Notes: a model not told the origin generated them from the sequence alone. A DNA stretch of 64,000 nucleotides from Brevibacterium atlanticum (GCF_011617245.1 NZ_CP050152.1:2284503-2348502); one strand, 5' to 3'. Counted from the stretch's first letter, positions 1-9,657 are shown. Program-made: numbers and translations.

Positions 1-2627
1 TCGGAGAAGATGTCGAAGCGCTTCGTCGCGGTCGCGTGCTGGAGCTTGAAGATCGTCTCCGGGCTGAACAGGTGACCAGGACCTTCGCGGCGCCACTGGT
101 ACTCGCCGCCGACCCGCAGCGGACGGTGAGACGGCTTCGGGTGATCGTCGCGGTAGGCGTCGGCATGCCGGGCCGAGGTGTCCGCGGCGATGTCGGCGAG
201 AGTCTTGCCCCCGAGCTGGTGCGGGGTCGAGGTGAAATAGCGCTCGATGAGATCGTCCGCGAGTCCGACGGCTTCGAAGGTCTGCGCGCCGTGGTAGGAC
301 TGGACGGTCGAGATGCCCATCTTCGACATGATCTTCAGCATGCCCTTGTTGAGTGCGGACAGCACGTTCGCCACGGCCGCGGTCTCACTGACTCCGCGCA
401 GACGGTCGGCGCGCACGAGTGCCTCGGCGGTCTCCATGAGCAGGTACGGGTTGACCGCCGAAGCGCCGAAGGACACCAGGGTGGCCGCATGGTGGACCTC
501 GCGGACGTCTCCGGCCTCGACGACGATGCTCACCCGGGTCCGTGTCCGCTCACGCACGAGATGGTGATGCAGTGCCGAGGTGAGCAGAAGCGACGGGATG
601 GGCGCGAGGTCGGCCGTCGACCCACGGTCGCTGAGCACGATGAAGACCACACCCGCCTCGACAGCGGCGCTCGCCTCGGCGCACAGCGCCTCGATCCTCG
701 TCTCCATCGCATCGGGTCCCGCGTTGACCGAGTAGAGACCCGACAAGGTCACCGCCGGACGCGGATTCTCTGTGCCCAGGTGCTCCCCGCGGATGTGGGC
801 GATCGCGGCGAGTTCGTCGTTGTCGATGACCGGCCGGCGCAGCACGATGTGCGCAGAATCCGGATGATCGTTGTTGAGCAGGTTGCCCTCGCGGCCGAGT
901 CCGGCGGCCATGGACGTGACGATGTGCTCGCGGATCGAGTCGAGCGGAGGATTCGTCACCTGCGCGAAGTTCTGGTGGAAGTAGTCGAAGAGCAGCCGCG
1001 GTCGCGTGGACAGTCCGGCGATCGCCGTGTCGGTGCCCATCGCTCCGAGCGGTTCGGCACCGTTCTCGGCCATCGGGGAGATGAGCACACGCAGCTCCTC
1101 CTCGGTGTAGCCGAAGGTCCGCTGACGACGGCGCACCGAAGCCTGCGGGTGCGTGACGTGGACGCGTGTGGGCAGCTCCTCGAGACGCTTCGAGCTCTGC
1201 TTGACCCACTCCTCGTAGGGATGCTGGGTCGACAGCTGGTTCTTGATCTCGGTGTCCGAGATGATCCGTTCGGTCTCGGTATCGACGAGGAACATCCGGC
1301 CCGGGGTCAGACGACCACGGGCGACGACGTTCTCCTCGGGCAGGTCGACGACCCCGGTCTCGCTGGCGAGGACCACGGTGTCCTCGGTCATCACGTAGCG
1401 CGCCGGGCGCAGGCCGTTGCGGTCGAGCACAGCGCCGGCAAGGCGGCCGTCGGTGAATGCCACGCAGGCGGGACCGTCCCACGGCTCCATGAGCAGCGAG
1501 TGGTATTCGTAGAAGGCACGGCGGGACTCGCCCATACCAGGGTTGTTCTCCCACGCCTCAGGGATCATCATCAGCATCGCCTGCGGCAGCGATCGGCCGG
1601 AGGCCTCGAGCAGTTCGACGACGGCGTTGAACGACGCCGAGTCGGAGGCGCCGGGAGAGATGATGGGACACAGTCGGTCCACGCTCGTACTCGTCGTCGG
1701 CACCGGGGAGGTGAGCAGTTCGGAGCTCAGCTGGGACTCCCTGGCCTGCATCCAGTTGCGGTTGCCGCGCACGGTGTTGATCTCGCCGTTGTGGGCGATC
1801 GTGCCGAAGGGCTGTGCGAGCTGCCACGACGGGAACGTGTTCGTCGAGAACCGAGAGTGGACGAGTGCGATCCGCGAGGTCAGGCGCTCATCGCTGAGCT
1901 CGGTGTAGTAGCTGGCGAGCTGCCCGGTCGAGAGCATGCCTTTGTAGGTGATCGTGCTCGGAGACAGGGACGGGAAGTAGATGCCCTCATGGTCGAGGCG
2001 CTTGCGGACGATGAACGCGCGCCTGCGCAGGTCGGCGTCGTCGCGAGCGGGGTACCGTACGTCGAGGCCGAAGAAGACCTGACGCATCCGCGGCTGAGTA
2101 TCAAGAGCGATGTCACCGAGCACCGAGTCGTCGCGGGGAACATCCCGGTATCCGAGAACACTCAGTCCTTCCTCGGCGGCGATGCGGCTGACGGTGGCCT
2201 CTTCGGCGTCAGCATTGCTGTGGCCGACCTGCGGCAGCTCGCTCGTGGCCGCAGGACTCACGGCGGCTTTCCGACCGACGAGGTCGGCCCGGTAGTCCTG
2301 GGAGAAGAATCCGATGCCGGCTGCGTACTGCCCCGGCTCCGGAAGGGTGATGCCCTGTGCCGAGAGCTCCTCGGCGAAGTAGTCATGCGGGATCTGCAGG
2401 GTGATGCCTGCTCCGTCGCCGGTGCCCTCGTCCGAGCCGATGCCGCCGCGGTGTTCGAGCTTGCGCAGCGCGGTCAGCGCCTGATCGACGACCTCGTGGT
2501 CGGCGTCTCCGCGGTAGCGGACGATGAGAGCGAGTCCGCAGGCGTCATGTTCAAGGGCCGGATCGTAGAGTCCTGCCCGGCCTGGCGGGGCCGGAGTTTT
2601 CTGGCTCGGCGAAGTCCTGTGATTCAT
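1..2627 (-). CDS. gltB: Glutamate synthase (NADPH) large subunit, 5' part only
   Basis: This is the N-terminal ~875 residues of the GOGAT large subunit (family ~1500 aa); the 3' end lies outside the window. The enzyme transfers the glutamine amide to 2-oxoglutarate, giving two glutamates, in the cytoplasm with GltD. The ATG at 2627 follows GAGAAGG and gives MNHRTSPSQ; a class II amidotransferase segment follows (HDACGLALIV). Cys30 is the expected nucleophile after a short propeptide is removed, and LEHRGG follows. At the window edge the frame still reads TIFKLQHAT, typical of the synthase region. It is the last gene of the trp-lgt run but is separated from lgt by 188 bp that contain an inverted repeat, so it may have its own promoter. 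Confidence 0.95.
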   Translation of the reverse strand, partial: MNHRTSPSQKTPAPPGRAGLYDPALEHDACGLALIVRYRGDADHEVVDQALTALRKLEHRGGIGSDEGTGDGAGITLQIPHDYFAEELSAQGITLPEPGQYAAGIGFFSQDYRADLVGRKAAVSPAATSELPQVGHSNADAEEATVSRIAAEEGLSVLGYRDVPRDDSVLGDIALDTQPRMRQVFFGLDVRYPARDDADLRRRAFIVRKRLDHEGIYFPSLSPSTITYKGMLSTGQLASYYTELSDERLTSRIALVHSRFSTNTFPSWQLAQPFGTIAHNGEINTVRGNRNWMQARESQLSSELLTSPVPTTSTSVDRLCPIISPGASDSASFNAVVELLEASGRSLPQAMLMMIPEAWENNPGMGESRRAFYEYHSLLMEPWDGPACVAFTDGRLAGAVLDRNGLRPARYVMTEDTVVLASETGVVDLPEENVVARGRLTPGRMFLVDTETERIISDTEIKNQLSTQHPYEEWVKQSSKRLEELPTRVHVTHPQASVRRRQRTFGYTEEELRVLISPMAENGAEPLGAMGTDTAIAGLSTRPRLLFDYFHQNFAQVTNPPLDSIREHIVTSMAAGLGREGNLLNNDHPDSAHIVLRRPVIDNDELAAIAHIRGEHLGTENPRPAVTLSGLYSVNAGPDAMETRIEALCAEASAAVEAGVVFIVLSDRGSTADLAPIPSLLLTSALHHHLVRERTRTRVSIVVEAGDVREVHHAATLVSFGASAVNPYLLMETAEALVRADRLRGVSETAAVANVLSALNKGMLKIMSKMGISTVQSYHGAQTFEAVGLADDLIERYFTSTPHQLGGKTLADIAADTSARHADAYRDDHPKPSHRPLRVGGEYQWRREGPGHLFSPETIFKLQHATATKRFDIFS

Positions 2628-2719
2628 ATGGGGCCTTCTCGGGGTTGTGACGGTCTCCGAAAAGACGACGCTGTCCTCTGCGGCTTGGGCAAGCCCGGAG
2701 GCGTGGCCAACCGGGCGGC

Positions 2720-2743
2720 GGCTGTGAAATGGCTCTCACAGCC
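2720..2743 (-). promoter_or_regulatory. Inverted repeat between lgt and gltB
   Basis: A perfect 8-bp inverted repeat, GGCTGTGA-N8-TCACAGCC, sits about 95 bp upstream of gltB. On the minus strand a TTATAC-like hexamer lies just upstream of it, so the repeat could cover a gltB transcription start as an operator. It could equally fold as an lgt terminator, although no T-run follows. The TGTGA/TCACA halves resemble CRP/GlxR half-sites, but the spacing is 8 rather than 6. Confidence 0.4.
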
Positions 2744-2815
2744 GGTATAACAACTTACACCCCGGGCCAGTGGATGCCAAAGTCAGGAAAGGAGCGAAAG
2801 GTGAACCAATTCGTC

Positions 2816-3883
2816 TCAGTCTTCGGACGAACCACGATCATCGTCGCGGACCGACGGCGTGGAGGTTCCCCTCACGTCGGGCACGATCGAGATCGCCGAG
2901 GTGACCGCTCCGAAGAATCCGAAGCTGTGCCGACCGGCGAGCTGCGCGACCGCCTCGCCGTCCTCCGGCACGGCGGACTCAGGGGAGGTCCCGCGCGGGT
3001 CCGTGCTCGCCTCCTGTGTGTCCGCGGGTTCGGGGATCCGGGACACCGAGGGCAGCGGAGCCGAGGAGGTCCTGGAGTCCGCAGACGTCGGCGACGGGAC
3101 TGCCCCGGGGATGTACGGGGCATTGATCTCGTAGGTGTGTTTGCCGCGCCGGTGACGACGTGCCAGCGTGCGGGCCCCGTGGGTGTAGACGCCGGTCTCC
3201 TGGGTGCGATGGCGCATCCGGGAGACGATGAGCCAGACGACGCCGATGAGCAGGGAGAGAGCAGCCGTCCAGAGGTTGACGGGCAGACCGAGCAGCAGGC
3301 GGGCGTCCTCCGCCTCGGGTGTGCCCAGCCGCACGCCTTCGAGGAGGACGCGGCCGAGGCTGAACAGGCACAGGTAGAGGGCGAAGACCTGGCCGTAGCC
3401 CAGACGCAGGCGCTTGGCGACGACGATGAGGACGATGCAGGCCAGAAGGTTCCAGATCGACTCCGCCAACACCGTCACGAACTCCGTGCGTCCGGCGAAC
3501 CAGTCGCTGAAGGCTCCGGCGACATGGCCGAGGATGAGGCCGGGTGCGACGGAGTCGAGCAGCGGCAGGAAGCGGATGCCCTGGAAGCGGGTGAGCAGCC
3601 AGACGGCGAGCAGTCCGATGAGGCTCGCGCCCCAGAAGCTGAAGCCGCCGTCCCACAGCGCAAGGGCCTGCAGGGGGCGACTGGAGGGACCGAAATAGGT
3701 GTCGGGCGCGGACAGGAGATGACCGATCCGGCCGCCGATGACGGCGGCGGGCACACTGACGACCGCGATCGCCCACATGTCTCCGCGGTGGCCGCCGCGA
3801 GACTGCCACTGAATGCTCGTCATCCACAGGGCGAGTCCGAGGCCGAGAGCGATGAAGACGACCCAGGCAGGGCTGAAGCTCAT
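2816..3883 (-). CDS. lgt: Lgt-family prolipoprotein diacylglyceryl transferase, divergent
   Basis: Lgt moves diacylglyceryl from phosphatidylglycerol to the lipobox cysteine of prolipoproteins at the cytoplasmic membrane. This 355-aa polytopic protein has GGRIGHLL (about 50-57), LWDGGFSFWGA (about 76-86) and a late LGRVLLEGVRLG segment, followed by a ~130-residue acidic, Pro/Ser-rich cytoplasmic tail. The core signature normally written G-R-x-G-N-x-x-N-x-E reads GHVAGAFSDWFAGR at about 119-132, so the conserved Arg, Asn and Glu are replaced. I chose the ATG at 3883, which overlaps the trpA stop as ATGA and has GAAGGG upstream; a GTG at 3889 is the alternative. The family call is firm; activity is doubtful. 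Confidence 0.85.
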   Translation of the reverse strand: MSFSPAWVVFIALGLGLALWMTSIQWQSRGGHRGDMWAIAVVSVPAAVIGGRIGHLLSAPDTYFGPSSRPLQALALWDGGFSFWGASLIGLLAVWLLTRFQGIRFLPLLDSVAPGLILGHVAGAFSDWFAGRTEFVTVLAESIWNLLACIVLIVVAKRLRLGYGQVFALYLCLFSLGRVLLEGVRLGTPEAEDARLLLGLPVNLWTAALSLLIGVVWLIVSRMRHRTQETGVYTHGARTLARRHRRGKHTYEINAPYIPGAVPSPTSADSRTSSAPLPSVSRIPEPADTQEASTDPRGTSPESAVPEDGEAVAQLAGRHSFGFFGAVTSAISIVPDVRGTSTPSVRDDDRGSSED

Positions 3884-4671
3884 GCACACCCTTCGGCGAG
3901 CTCGGCGGCGAGGCGGCCGAGTCCGGCCACGCCGTCGGAGTCCAGTGCTCTGACCAGTGCGGAGCCGACGATGACGCCGTCGGCGTATGCGGCGACCTCG
4001 GCGGCCTGCTCACGGGTCGAGACTCCGAGTCCGACGCAGACGCGTTCGGCGCCGGCCTCCCCCAGTCGGGAGACGAGTCCGCGGGCGTGGTCGTCGACCT
4101 CGGAGCGGACACCGGTGACGCCCATGGTCGAAGCGGCGTAGACGAAGCCGCGGCTGGCCCCGACGATCCGGTCGAGCCGTTCGGGCGTCGAGGAGGGTGC
4201 GGCCAGGAAGATCCTGTCGAGGTCGTAGTCGTCGGAGGCGGTCAACCAGTCGCCGGCCTCATCGGGAATGAGGTCGGGGGTGATGATCCCCCCTCCGCCG
4301 GCGGAATCGAGGTCGCGGGCGAAGTCCGCAACGCCGTATTGGAGCACGAGGTTCCAGTAGCTCATGACCACGGCGGTCCCGCCGGCCGAGGCGATGGCCT
4401 CGACGGCAGTGAAGACGTCAGTCGTGCGCACTCCGGATTCGAGTGCCGCTTCGGCGGCGTGCTGGATGACCGGACCGTCCATGCCGGGGTCCGAGTAGGG
4501 CAGACCGACTTCGATGATGTCGACGCCCGCGCGGACGAGTTCGACCATCGCCTCGACGGATCCGTCGACGCTCGGGAATCCGACGGGCAGGTAGCCGATG
4601 AGGGCGGCGCTGCGTCCCGCCTCGGCGACGGAGTCCAGCGTCGTGCCTGTGCGTGGACCTGAGTGCGTCAT
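3880..4671 (-). CDS. trpA: Tryptophan synthase alpha subunit
   Basis: TrpA cleaves indole-3-glycerol phosphate to indole, which is channelled to TrpB, and glyceraldehyde-3-phosphate. The 263-aa protein has the expected TIM-barrel length. It shows the catalytic Glu at about 54 in [12 protein letters not shown] and the second acid at Asp61, followed by DGPVIQ, plus VSTREQA and [11 protein letters not shown] phosphate-binding segments near the C-terminus. The start overlaps the trpB stop by 4 bp and the stop overlaps lgt by 4 bp, so translation of trpB, trpA and lgt is probably coupled. Confidence 0.97.
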   Translation of the reverse strand: MTHSGPRTGTTLDSVAEAGRSAALIGYLPVGFPSVDGSVEAMVELVRAGVDIIEVGLPYSDPGMDGPVIQHAAEAALESGVRTTDVFTAVEAIASAGGTAVVMSYWNLVLQYGVADFARDLDSAGGGGIITPDLIPDEAGDWLTASDDYDLDRIFLAAPSSTPERLDRIVGASRGFVYAASTMGVTGVRSEVDDHARGLVSRLGEAGAERVCVGLGVSTREQAAEVAAYADGVIVGSALVRALDSDGVAGLGRLAAELAEGCA

Positions 4672-5882
4672 ACCTGCACCGCCCCTTCATCGATGTAGTC
4701 GAACCATGTCGCTGCTGTGGTCATATCCTTGTCGCCGCGACCGGAGAGGTTCACGAGCAGGACCGCGTCGGGGCCGAGCTCGCGGCCGATGCGCATCGCT
4801 CCGGCCAGGGCGTGGGCGGATTCGATGGCCGGGATGATGCCTTCGGTGCGCGAGAGCAGGCGCATGGCCTCCATCGCCTCATCGTCGCCGACGGGTTCGT
4901 AGGTCACGCGGCCGGTGTCGTGCAGGTGCGAGTGCTCGGGACCGACCGACGGGTAGTCGAGTCCCGCCGAGACGGAGTGCGAGGCACGCGTCTGGCCGTC
5001 GGCGTCCTGGAGGATGTAGGTCGCGGATCCGTGGAGGACGCCGGGGCGTCCGCCGGAGAAGCGGGCGGCGTGACGACCGGATTCGATGCCTTCGCCGCCG
5101 GCTTCGAAACCGTAGATCTTCACCTGTTCATCGCCGAGGAAGGCCGCGAAGAGGCCCATGGCGTTCGATCCTCCGCCCACGCAGGCGCACACGACGTCGG
5201 GCAGTCGGCCTGCCGCCTCGAGGATCTGCTCGCGGGCCTCGACGCCGATGACGTTCTGGAAGGAACGGACCATCGCAGGGAACGGGTGGGGCCCGGCGAC
5301 GGTGCCGATGACATAGTGGGTGGCGGCGACGTTGGCCACCCAGTCGCGCATCGCTTCGTTCATCGCATCCTTGAGGGTGCGGGTGCCGTTGGTCACGGCG
5401 TTGACCTTCGCTCCGAGCAGTCGCATCCGGGCGACGTTGAGGGCCTGTCGCTGGGTGTCCTCCTCGCCCATGTAGACCTCGCACTCCATGTCCAGCAGTG
5501 CGGCGACGGTCGCGGTGGCGACGCCGTGCTGTCCGGCACCGGTCTCGGCGATCAGCCGGGTCTTGCCCATCCGCTTGGCCAGCAGAGCCTGACCGAGGGC
5601 GTTGTTGATCTTGTGGCTGCCCGTGTGGTTGAGGTCTTCGCGCTTGAGGAACACGCGTGCTCCGCCGCAGTGCTTCGCGAAGCGGGTCGCTTCGGTGAGC
5701 AGGGAGGGCCTGCCGATGTAGTTGCGCTGGTAGTCCAGGAGCTCATCGGTGAAGGCAGGGTCGACCTGGGACTTGCGCCAGGTCTCCTCGATCTCGTCGA
5801 GCGCCGGGATCAGCGCCTCAGGGATGAACCTGCCGCCGAACGCACCGAAGTACGGTCCGGTCTCCTCGCTCACATCGGTCAT
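4668..5882 (-). CDS. trpB: Tryptophan synthase beta subunit
   Basis: TrpB is the PLP enzyme joining indole and serine to make tryptophan. The 404-aa protein contains the cofactor lysine in [13 protein letters not shown] (Lys91), the catalytic Glu in ETGAGQHG (Glu113), and the phosphate-gripping GGGSNA loop. It starts [12 protein letters not shown] like most TrpB1 proteins. The ATG at 5882 follows GAGAAGGA; the open frame runs further upstream but the N-terminus matches the family here. Its ATG overlaps the stop of a 31-codon ORF (ATGA), and its own stop overlaps trpA. Confidence 0.97.
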   Translation of the reverse strand: MTDVSEETGPYFGAFGGRFIPEALIPALDEIEETWRKSQVDPAFTDELLDYQRNYIGRPSLLTEATRFAKHCGGARVFLKREDLNHTGSHKINNALGQALLAKRMGKTRLIAETGAGQHGVATATVAALLDMECEVYMGEEDTQRQALNVARMRLLGAKVNAVTNGTRTLKDAMNEAMRDWVANVAATHYVIGTVAGPHPFPAMVRSFQNVIGVEAREQILEAAGRLPDVVCACVGGGSNAMGLFAAFLGDEQVKIYGFEAGGEGIESGRHAARFSGGRPGVLHGSATYILQDADGQTRASHSVSAGLDYPSVGPEHSHLHDTGRVTYEPVGDDEAMEAMRLLSRTEGIIPAIESAHALAGAMRIGRELGPDAVLLVNLSGRGDKDMTTAATWFDYIDEGAVQV

Positions 5883-5974
5883 TGCGGTCCTTCTCGATCT
5901 CCTCGTGGCCGTGTGCGGTCGAGGCTGTGCCTCGTGCCCGGACGTCGGCCGGATGGGTGCCGGTCTTCGCTCAT
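5879..5974 (-). CDS. Candidate small ORF between trpC and trpB (trpM-like position)
   Basis: A 31-residue [23 protein letters not shown] followed by an Arg-rich end, fills most of the 127-bp gap between trpC and trpB. Its stop overlaps the trpB start as ATGA. In Streptomyces coelicolor a small gene (trpX/trpM) sits at exactly this position in trpCXBA. I see no sequence resemblance I can name. There is no clear ribosome-binding site, and third-position GC is low (about 18 of 31), partly because the ORF contains the trpB Shine-Dalgarno region. It could be a coupling ORF, a regulator or chance. Confidence 0.35.
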   Translation of the reverse strand: MSEDRHPSGRRPGTRHSLDRTRPRGDREGPQ

Positions 5975-6009
5975 GGTCGGTCACAGGGACCGGTGGGAGC
6001 GGTCGGGGT

Positions 6010-6807
6010 TCAGGATGCGGACACTCGGCGGCGTTCCCGACCGACCGCTGTGTACTCTTCGACGGCTGCCTGCGGACGGCCGCCGGTGACGAGGGCTTCG
6101 CCGACGAGCACGAGATCGGCTCCTGAATCGGCGTACTTCGCGACCTCGGCAGACCCGGCGACACCGGATTCGGCGACCAAGGTGACCCCGGCCGGTGCCA
6201 GTTCCGCCAGCGGAGCGAAGCGGTCGGTGTCGACGCTGAGGTCCTTGAGGTTGCGGGTGTTGACTCCGATGAGTTCGGCGCCGAGGTCGACGGCGGTCTC
6301 GAGTTCGTCCCGGTTGTGGGTCTCGACGAGTGCGGTCATGCCCAGTTCCGTCGCCAGGGCGTGGAACTCGCTCAGCTGTGCGGAGTCGAGTGCCGCCACG
6401 ATGAGGAGCACGATGTCGGCGCCGTGGGCGCGGGCTTCGTGGAACTGGTATTCGTCGACCATGAAGTCCTTGCGCAGGACCGGGATGTCGACGGCCGCGC
6501 GCACCGCATCGAGGTCGTCGAGGCTGCCGGAGAAGCGTCGGGACTCCGTGAGCACACTGATCGCGCGGGCTCCGCCGGCGGCATACAGGCCTGCCAGGGT
6601 GCCCGGGTCGGGGATGTGCGCGAGGTCTCCGCGGGACGGGGACTTGCGCTTCACCTCGGCGATGACGCCGAAGTCGGAGTGGAGGTCGAAGGTGCGGGCC
6701 GGTGCTGCAGCCTGCGCTGCCGCGACGATCTCCGGCAGCGGGACCGCGTTCCGGCGTGCCTGCAGGTCCTCACGCACACCGGCGACGATGTCGTTGAGAA
6801 CCGTCAT
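6010..6807 (-). CDS. trpC: Indole-3-glycerol phosphate synthase
   Basis: TrpC closes the indole ring: CdRP to indole-3-glycerol phosphate with loss of CO2 and water. The 265-aa protein is monofunctional (no TrpF fusion). It shows [17 protein letters not shown] (Glu51 and Lys53 in the active site), [22 protein letters not shown] and LVAESGVA, which together line the barrel. I chose the ATG at 6807, giving [11 protein letters not shown]; it overlaps the stop of the upstream membrane-protein gene by 4 bp. A 127-bp gap to trpB contains a small ORF. Confidence 0.97.
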   Translation of the reverse strand: MTVLNDIVAGVREDLQARRNAVPLPEIVAAAQAAAPARTFDLHSDFGVIAEVKRKSPSRGDLAHIPDPGTLAGLYAAGGARAISVLTESRRFSGSLDDLDAVRAAVDIPVLRKDFMVDEYQFHEARAHGADIVLLIVAALDSAQLSEFHALATELGMTALVETHNRDELETAVDLGAELIGVNTRNLKDLSVDTDRFAPLAELAPAGVTLVAESGVAGSAEVAKYADSGADLVLVGEALVTGGRPQAAVEEYTAVGRERRRVSAS

Positions 6808-7073
6808 TTGCGCTTCGGCTTGTTGCCCAGTCCGACGGCGCGCAGGATCATGCCGACGACGAGGCCGAGGGCGACGATCCCGATGGAGATGTAGGTGATC
6901 ATCGGATTGTGGATCGTGAAGCCCACACAGCCGACGCAGACGCCCACGAGCATGATGATGACGCCGGTCCATCCGGCGACGGAGTTGCCGTGGCCGGGAT
7001 CGGCGATCGCTGCGTAGTCGATCGTGGATTTGTCGAGATCAGAGGCCCCGTTGCGGGCGAGGGACTGCGACAT
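6804..7073 (-). CDS. Small HGxxPAAW-type membrane protein of the trp region
   Basis: This 89-aa protein has a soluble N-terminus with DPGHGNSVAGWTGV (about 26-38), matching the HGxxxxxW signature of a small actinobacterial family found near trp genes. Two predicted transmembrane helices follow (about 38-55 and 58-77), then a basic tail ending NKPKRK. Its biochemical role is unknown. The ATG at 7073 has AAGGAG upstream. It lies 97 bp after the trp membrane protein gene and overlaps trpC by 4 bp, so it is translationally coupled to a tryptophan enzyme. Confidence 0.9.
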   Translation of the reverse strand: MSQSLARNGASDLDKSTIDYAAIADPGHGNSVAGWTGVIIMLVGVCVGCVGFTIHNPMITYISIGIVALGLVVGMILRAVGLGNKPKRK

Positions 7074-7170
7074 GGTGCTCCTTAGTGTGGCTGCGTGGCA
7101 CGCTGGTGGGATTCTTTCCTCCATTGTGTCACGCTTCGTGCGCGGACCGGGCACCGGCCCGGTCACAAGG

Positions 7171-7761
7171 TCATTTCGAATCGGGCGCGTCGTCGGCCTC
7201 GGGGCCGTCGGCGCCGTCGTCGGCCCCGGAGTCTCCCGCATCGTTCGCGTCGGGTTCGCCCGGGAGGTCCTCTCCACGGGAGAGAGCATCCCAGGCTGCA
7301 GCGGAGTCGAACTCGCCGTCGGCGGCCTCAGCGGTGCGAGCGTAGCGGTTCGAGTTCGTCCATCTCGCCGAGGCGGTCGCCACCCAGATGATCCCGATGA
7401 CCCCGATCCCGGCCGCCACGGCGGCGATGATCGGCCATGAGGTGGCGCCCGGTGCGCCGGCGGCGGTGAGTGCGGTGATGCCGTACCCCACGGCGGCGAC
7501 GGCGGCGAGCCCGAGCACGACGAAGCGTCCGATCCTGCCGAGCATCGCGGCGAGCAGGCCGGTCACGGCGATGATCGCCACACACGCTGTGGCCACCGGC
7601 GAGGCCTGAGAATTCGCATCGTCGGTGACCTCGGCCACACCGCTCGGGCCGAGCGTGTCGCCGACGGCTCCCGCCTGCCAGGCCGAGATCGTCAGCGCCC
7701 ACAGGGCGGCGGCGATGACGAGGACGATGAGCACCCCGCGCGATTTGGTCATCCGGATCAC
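7171..7761 (-). CDS. Trp-operon associated conserved membrane protein
   Basis: The 196-aa protein matches the trp-region conserved hypothetical membrane family (TIGR02234-like) that follows trpE in many actinobacteria. It has four hydrophobic segments: about 8-28, 56-74, 80-98 and 108-127. The loop after the first helix carries Trp and acidic residues, and the C-terminal ~55 residues are strongly acidic (DAGDSGADDGADG). Function is not established; transport or an accessory role in tryptophan metabolism is only a guess. Its ATG overlaps the trpE stop by 4 bp; an internal ATG at 7752 is an alternative. Confidence 0.9.
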   Translation of the reverse strand: MIRMTKSRGVLIVLVIAAALWALTISAWQAGAVGDTLGPSGVAEVTDDANSQASPVATACVAIIAVTGLLAAMLGRIGRFVVLGLAAVAAVGYGITALTAAGAPGATSWPIIAAVAAGIGVIGIIWVATASARWTNSNRYARTAEAADGEFDSAAAWDALSRGEDLPGEPDANDAGDSGADDGADGPEADDAPDSK

Positions 7762-9311
7762 TCCTGACCTTCCGCGGCGACCGCTGCGGCGTTCGCGACG
7801 GCAGCCGCCCGCAGCACGGCTGCGGCCTTGTTCTCCGATTCCCGGTACTCGGTCTCGGGCACCGAGTCCGCGACGAGTCCGCCTCCTGCATAGACGCTCA
7901 TCGTTCCGTCTCTGAGAACACCGGTGCGGATGGCGATCGCCAGATCGAGGTCGCCGGTGAAGGACATGTAGCCGACGACTCCCCCGTAGATGCCGCGGCC
8001 GATGGGTTCGAGCTCGTCGATGATCTGCAGGGCGCGGGGCTTAGGCGCTCCGGACAGGGTGCCGGCGGGGAACGTCGCCCGCAGGACGTCGACGGCCGTG
8101 GTCCCGGGGGTGAGCTCCCCGCGCACCGTCGAGGAGATGTGCATGATGTGGCTGTAGCGGACGATGTCCATGAACTCGCTGACGTCGATGGTGCCAGCGG
8201 CGCAGACCTTCGCGAGGTCGTTGCGGGCGAGGTCGACGAGCATGAGGTGCTCGGCGCGTTCCTTCTCATCGGCCAGCAGTTCTCGGGCCAGGGAGTCGTC
8301 GGCCTCGGGAGTGGCCCCGCGGGGCCGGGACCCGGCGATCGGATGCGTGACCACGTCGCCGGAGCGGACGGTGACGAGCGCTTCGGGTGAGGAGCCGATG
8401 ATGCTCGCCGGCTCGCCCTCATCGTCGTGAAGATTGAGCAGGTACATGAACGGGCTCGGGTTCGAGTGCCTCAGCATGCGGTAGACGCTCAGCGGCTCGG
8501 CCGCGCACGGGGTGTCGAAGCGCTGGCCGAGGACGACCTGGAAGGCCTCCCCGTCGACGATCTCCTGCTTCACCTGGTTCACCCCGTCGAGGTAGACCTG
8601 CCTGGGTGTCCGGGTGGTCACCTCGGGTTCGGTGGGGCGGACGTCGAGGATGTCGGCCGGGCTGGGTCTGCGCAGGCGATCGAGCATCGCGCTGATGCGT
8701 GCGACTCCTGAGGCATGCGCTTCGTCGATGCCGGTGTCGGCGCCGTTGACGTTGAAGACGTTCGCCACGAGCGTGACCGTGCTCGCGTAGTGATCGTAGA
8801 CGGCGATGTCGCCGGGGATCATCAGCTGCACGGTGGGCAGGTGGTGTTCGTTGGGGCGGGGTGGTCCGAGCCGTTCGAAACGGCGGATGATGTCCCAGCC
8901 GAAGTAGCCGACGAGACTCGAGACCATCGGCGGCAGAGTCGACTCGTCAGAGCCGACGGCGAGCAGTTCGAGTGTTGCTGTGACGGCGTCGAGGACATCG
9001 CCCTCGGTCGGGATCCCCACCGGCGGGGTGCCGGTCCATCTGAACCCGTCAGCGGTCGAGAGCAGGGTGGCGACCGGGGCTGAGCCGATGAAGGAATACC
9101 GCGCCCAGGAGCCGGCGACGGCGGATTCGAAGAGGAAGCTGCCGGGACCGCCGTCGGTGAGTTTGCGGTAGAGGCTCAGCGGAGTCTCGGAGTCCGCGAG
9201 CACCTGGGTGTGGACGGGCACGAGCCGGTGCCCGGCCCCGAGCGAGCGGAATTCTTCGAGGCTGGGTCGGATCGGCAGCTCGCTGTCGGTCGCCGAGTAG
9301 TCAGTCGGCAC
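7758..9311 (-). CDS. trpE: Anthranilate synthase component I
   Basis: TrpE converts chorismate and ammonia to anthranilate, the first committed tryptophan step; the glutaminase TrpG is not in this window. The 517-aa protein shows the feedback-site motif FLFESAV near the N-terminus, the chorismate-binding core [22 protein letters not shown] and GAxGY-type IYGGVVGYM, and ends in an Ala-rich helix. I chose the GTG at 9311 ([11 protein letters not shown]), preceded by GGAAGGA; it overlaps the hisI 3' end by 11 bp. No tryptophan leader peptide or attenuator is visible upstream because hisI is directly adjacent. Confidence 0.96.
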   Translation of the reverse strand: MPTDYSATDSELPIRPSLEEFRSLGAGHRLVPVHTQVLADSETPLSLYRKLTDGGPGSFLFESAVAGSWARYSFIGSAPVATLLSTADGFRWTGTPPVGIPTEGDVLDAVTATLELLAVGSDESTLPPMVSSLVGYFGWDIIRRFERLGPPRPNEHHLPTVQLMIPGDIAVYDHYASTVTLVANVFNVNGADTGIDEAHASGVARISAMLDRLRRPSPADILDVRPTEPEVTTRTPRQVYLDGVNQVKQEIVDGEAFQVVLGQRFDTPCAAEPLSVYRMLRHSNPSPFMYLLNLHDDEGEPASIIGSSPEALVTVRSGDVVTHPIAGSRPRGATPEADDSLARELLADEKERAEHLMLVDLARNDLAKVCAAGTIDVSEFMDIVRYSHIMHISSTVRGELTPGTTAVDVLRATFPAGTLSGAPKPRALQIIDELEPIGRGIYGGVVGYMSFTGDLDLAIAIRTGVLRDGTMSVYAGGGLVADSVPETEYRESENKAAAVLRAAAVANAAAVAAEGQE

Positions 9312-9657
9312 TGATGGTCCTTCCGGTGAAGCAGGTCGGTGTGTTCGTGTGGCAGGCGGGGCCGGTCTGGTCGACGCTGAGCAGCAGGGTGTCGGCGTCG
9401 CAGTCGAGGCTGAGTGAGCGCACATGCTGGACATGCCCCGAGGTCTCGCCCTTGACCCAGTACTCCTGGCGGGAGCGCGACCAGTAGGTGGCCCGTCGCG
9501 TGTCCAGGGTGCGCCGGATCGCCTCGACGTCCATCCAGGCGAGCATGAGCACCTCGCGGCTCGTGGCTTCCTGGACGACGACGGGCACGAGCCCGTCCGC
9601 ATTGGGGCGGATGAGTTCCTGCCAGTTCTCGGGGGTCGCGTCGGCATCACGGCTCAT
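9301..9657 (-). CDS. hisI: Phosphoribosyl-AMP cyclohydrolase
   Basis: HisI opens the adenine ring of phosphoribosyl-AMP in histidine synthesis. At 118 aa it is the cyclohydrolase domain alone; the pyrophosphohydrolase is the separate hisE. It shows [33 protein letters not shown], the metal-site run [10 protein letters not shown], and the zinc cysteines in [12 protein letters not shown]. Start and stop overlap hisF (4 bp) and trpE (11 bp), so it physically links the histidine and tryptophan gene groups. Confidence 0.97.
   Translation of the reverse strand: MSRDADATPENWQELIRPNADGLVPVVVQEATSREVLMLAWMDVEAIRRTLDTRRATYWSRSRQEYWVKGETSGHVQHVRSLSLDCDADTLLLSVDQTGPACHTNTPTCFTGRTISAD

Noticed and set aside
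2720..2743. CRP/GlxR site before gltB
   Set aside because: TGTGA and TCACA are separated by 8 bp instead of 6, so it is kept only as an unassigned inverted repeat.
36..2750. Plus-strand open frame of 904 codons opposite gltB
   Set aside because: The minus frame encodes GltB with intact motifs to the window edge; the plus frame has no recognisable domain or ribosome-binding site.
9301..9330. trp attenuator or leader peptide before trpE
   Set aside because: trpE starts inside the end of hisI; there is no leader with tandem Trp codons and no terminator.
9312..9650. N-terminal extension of trpE into hisI
   Set aside because: The open frame continues upstream, but the residues are a Pro/Ser/Arg-rich shadow of hisI; the family N-terminus begins at the GTG at 9311.
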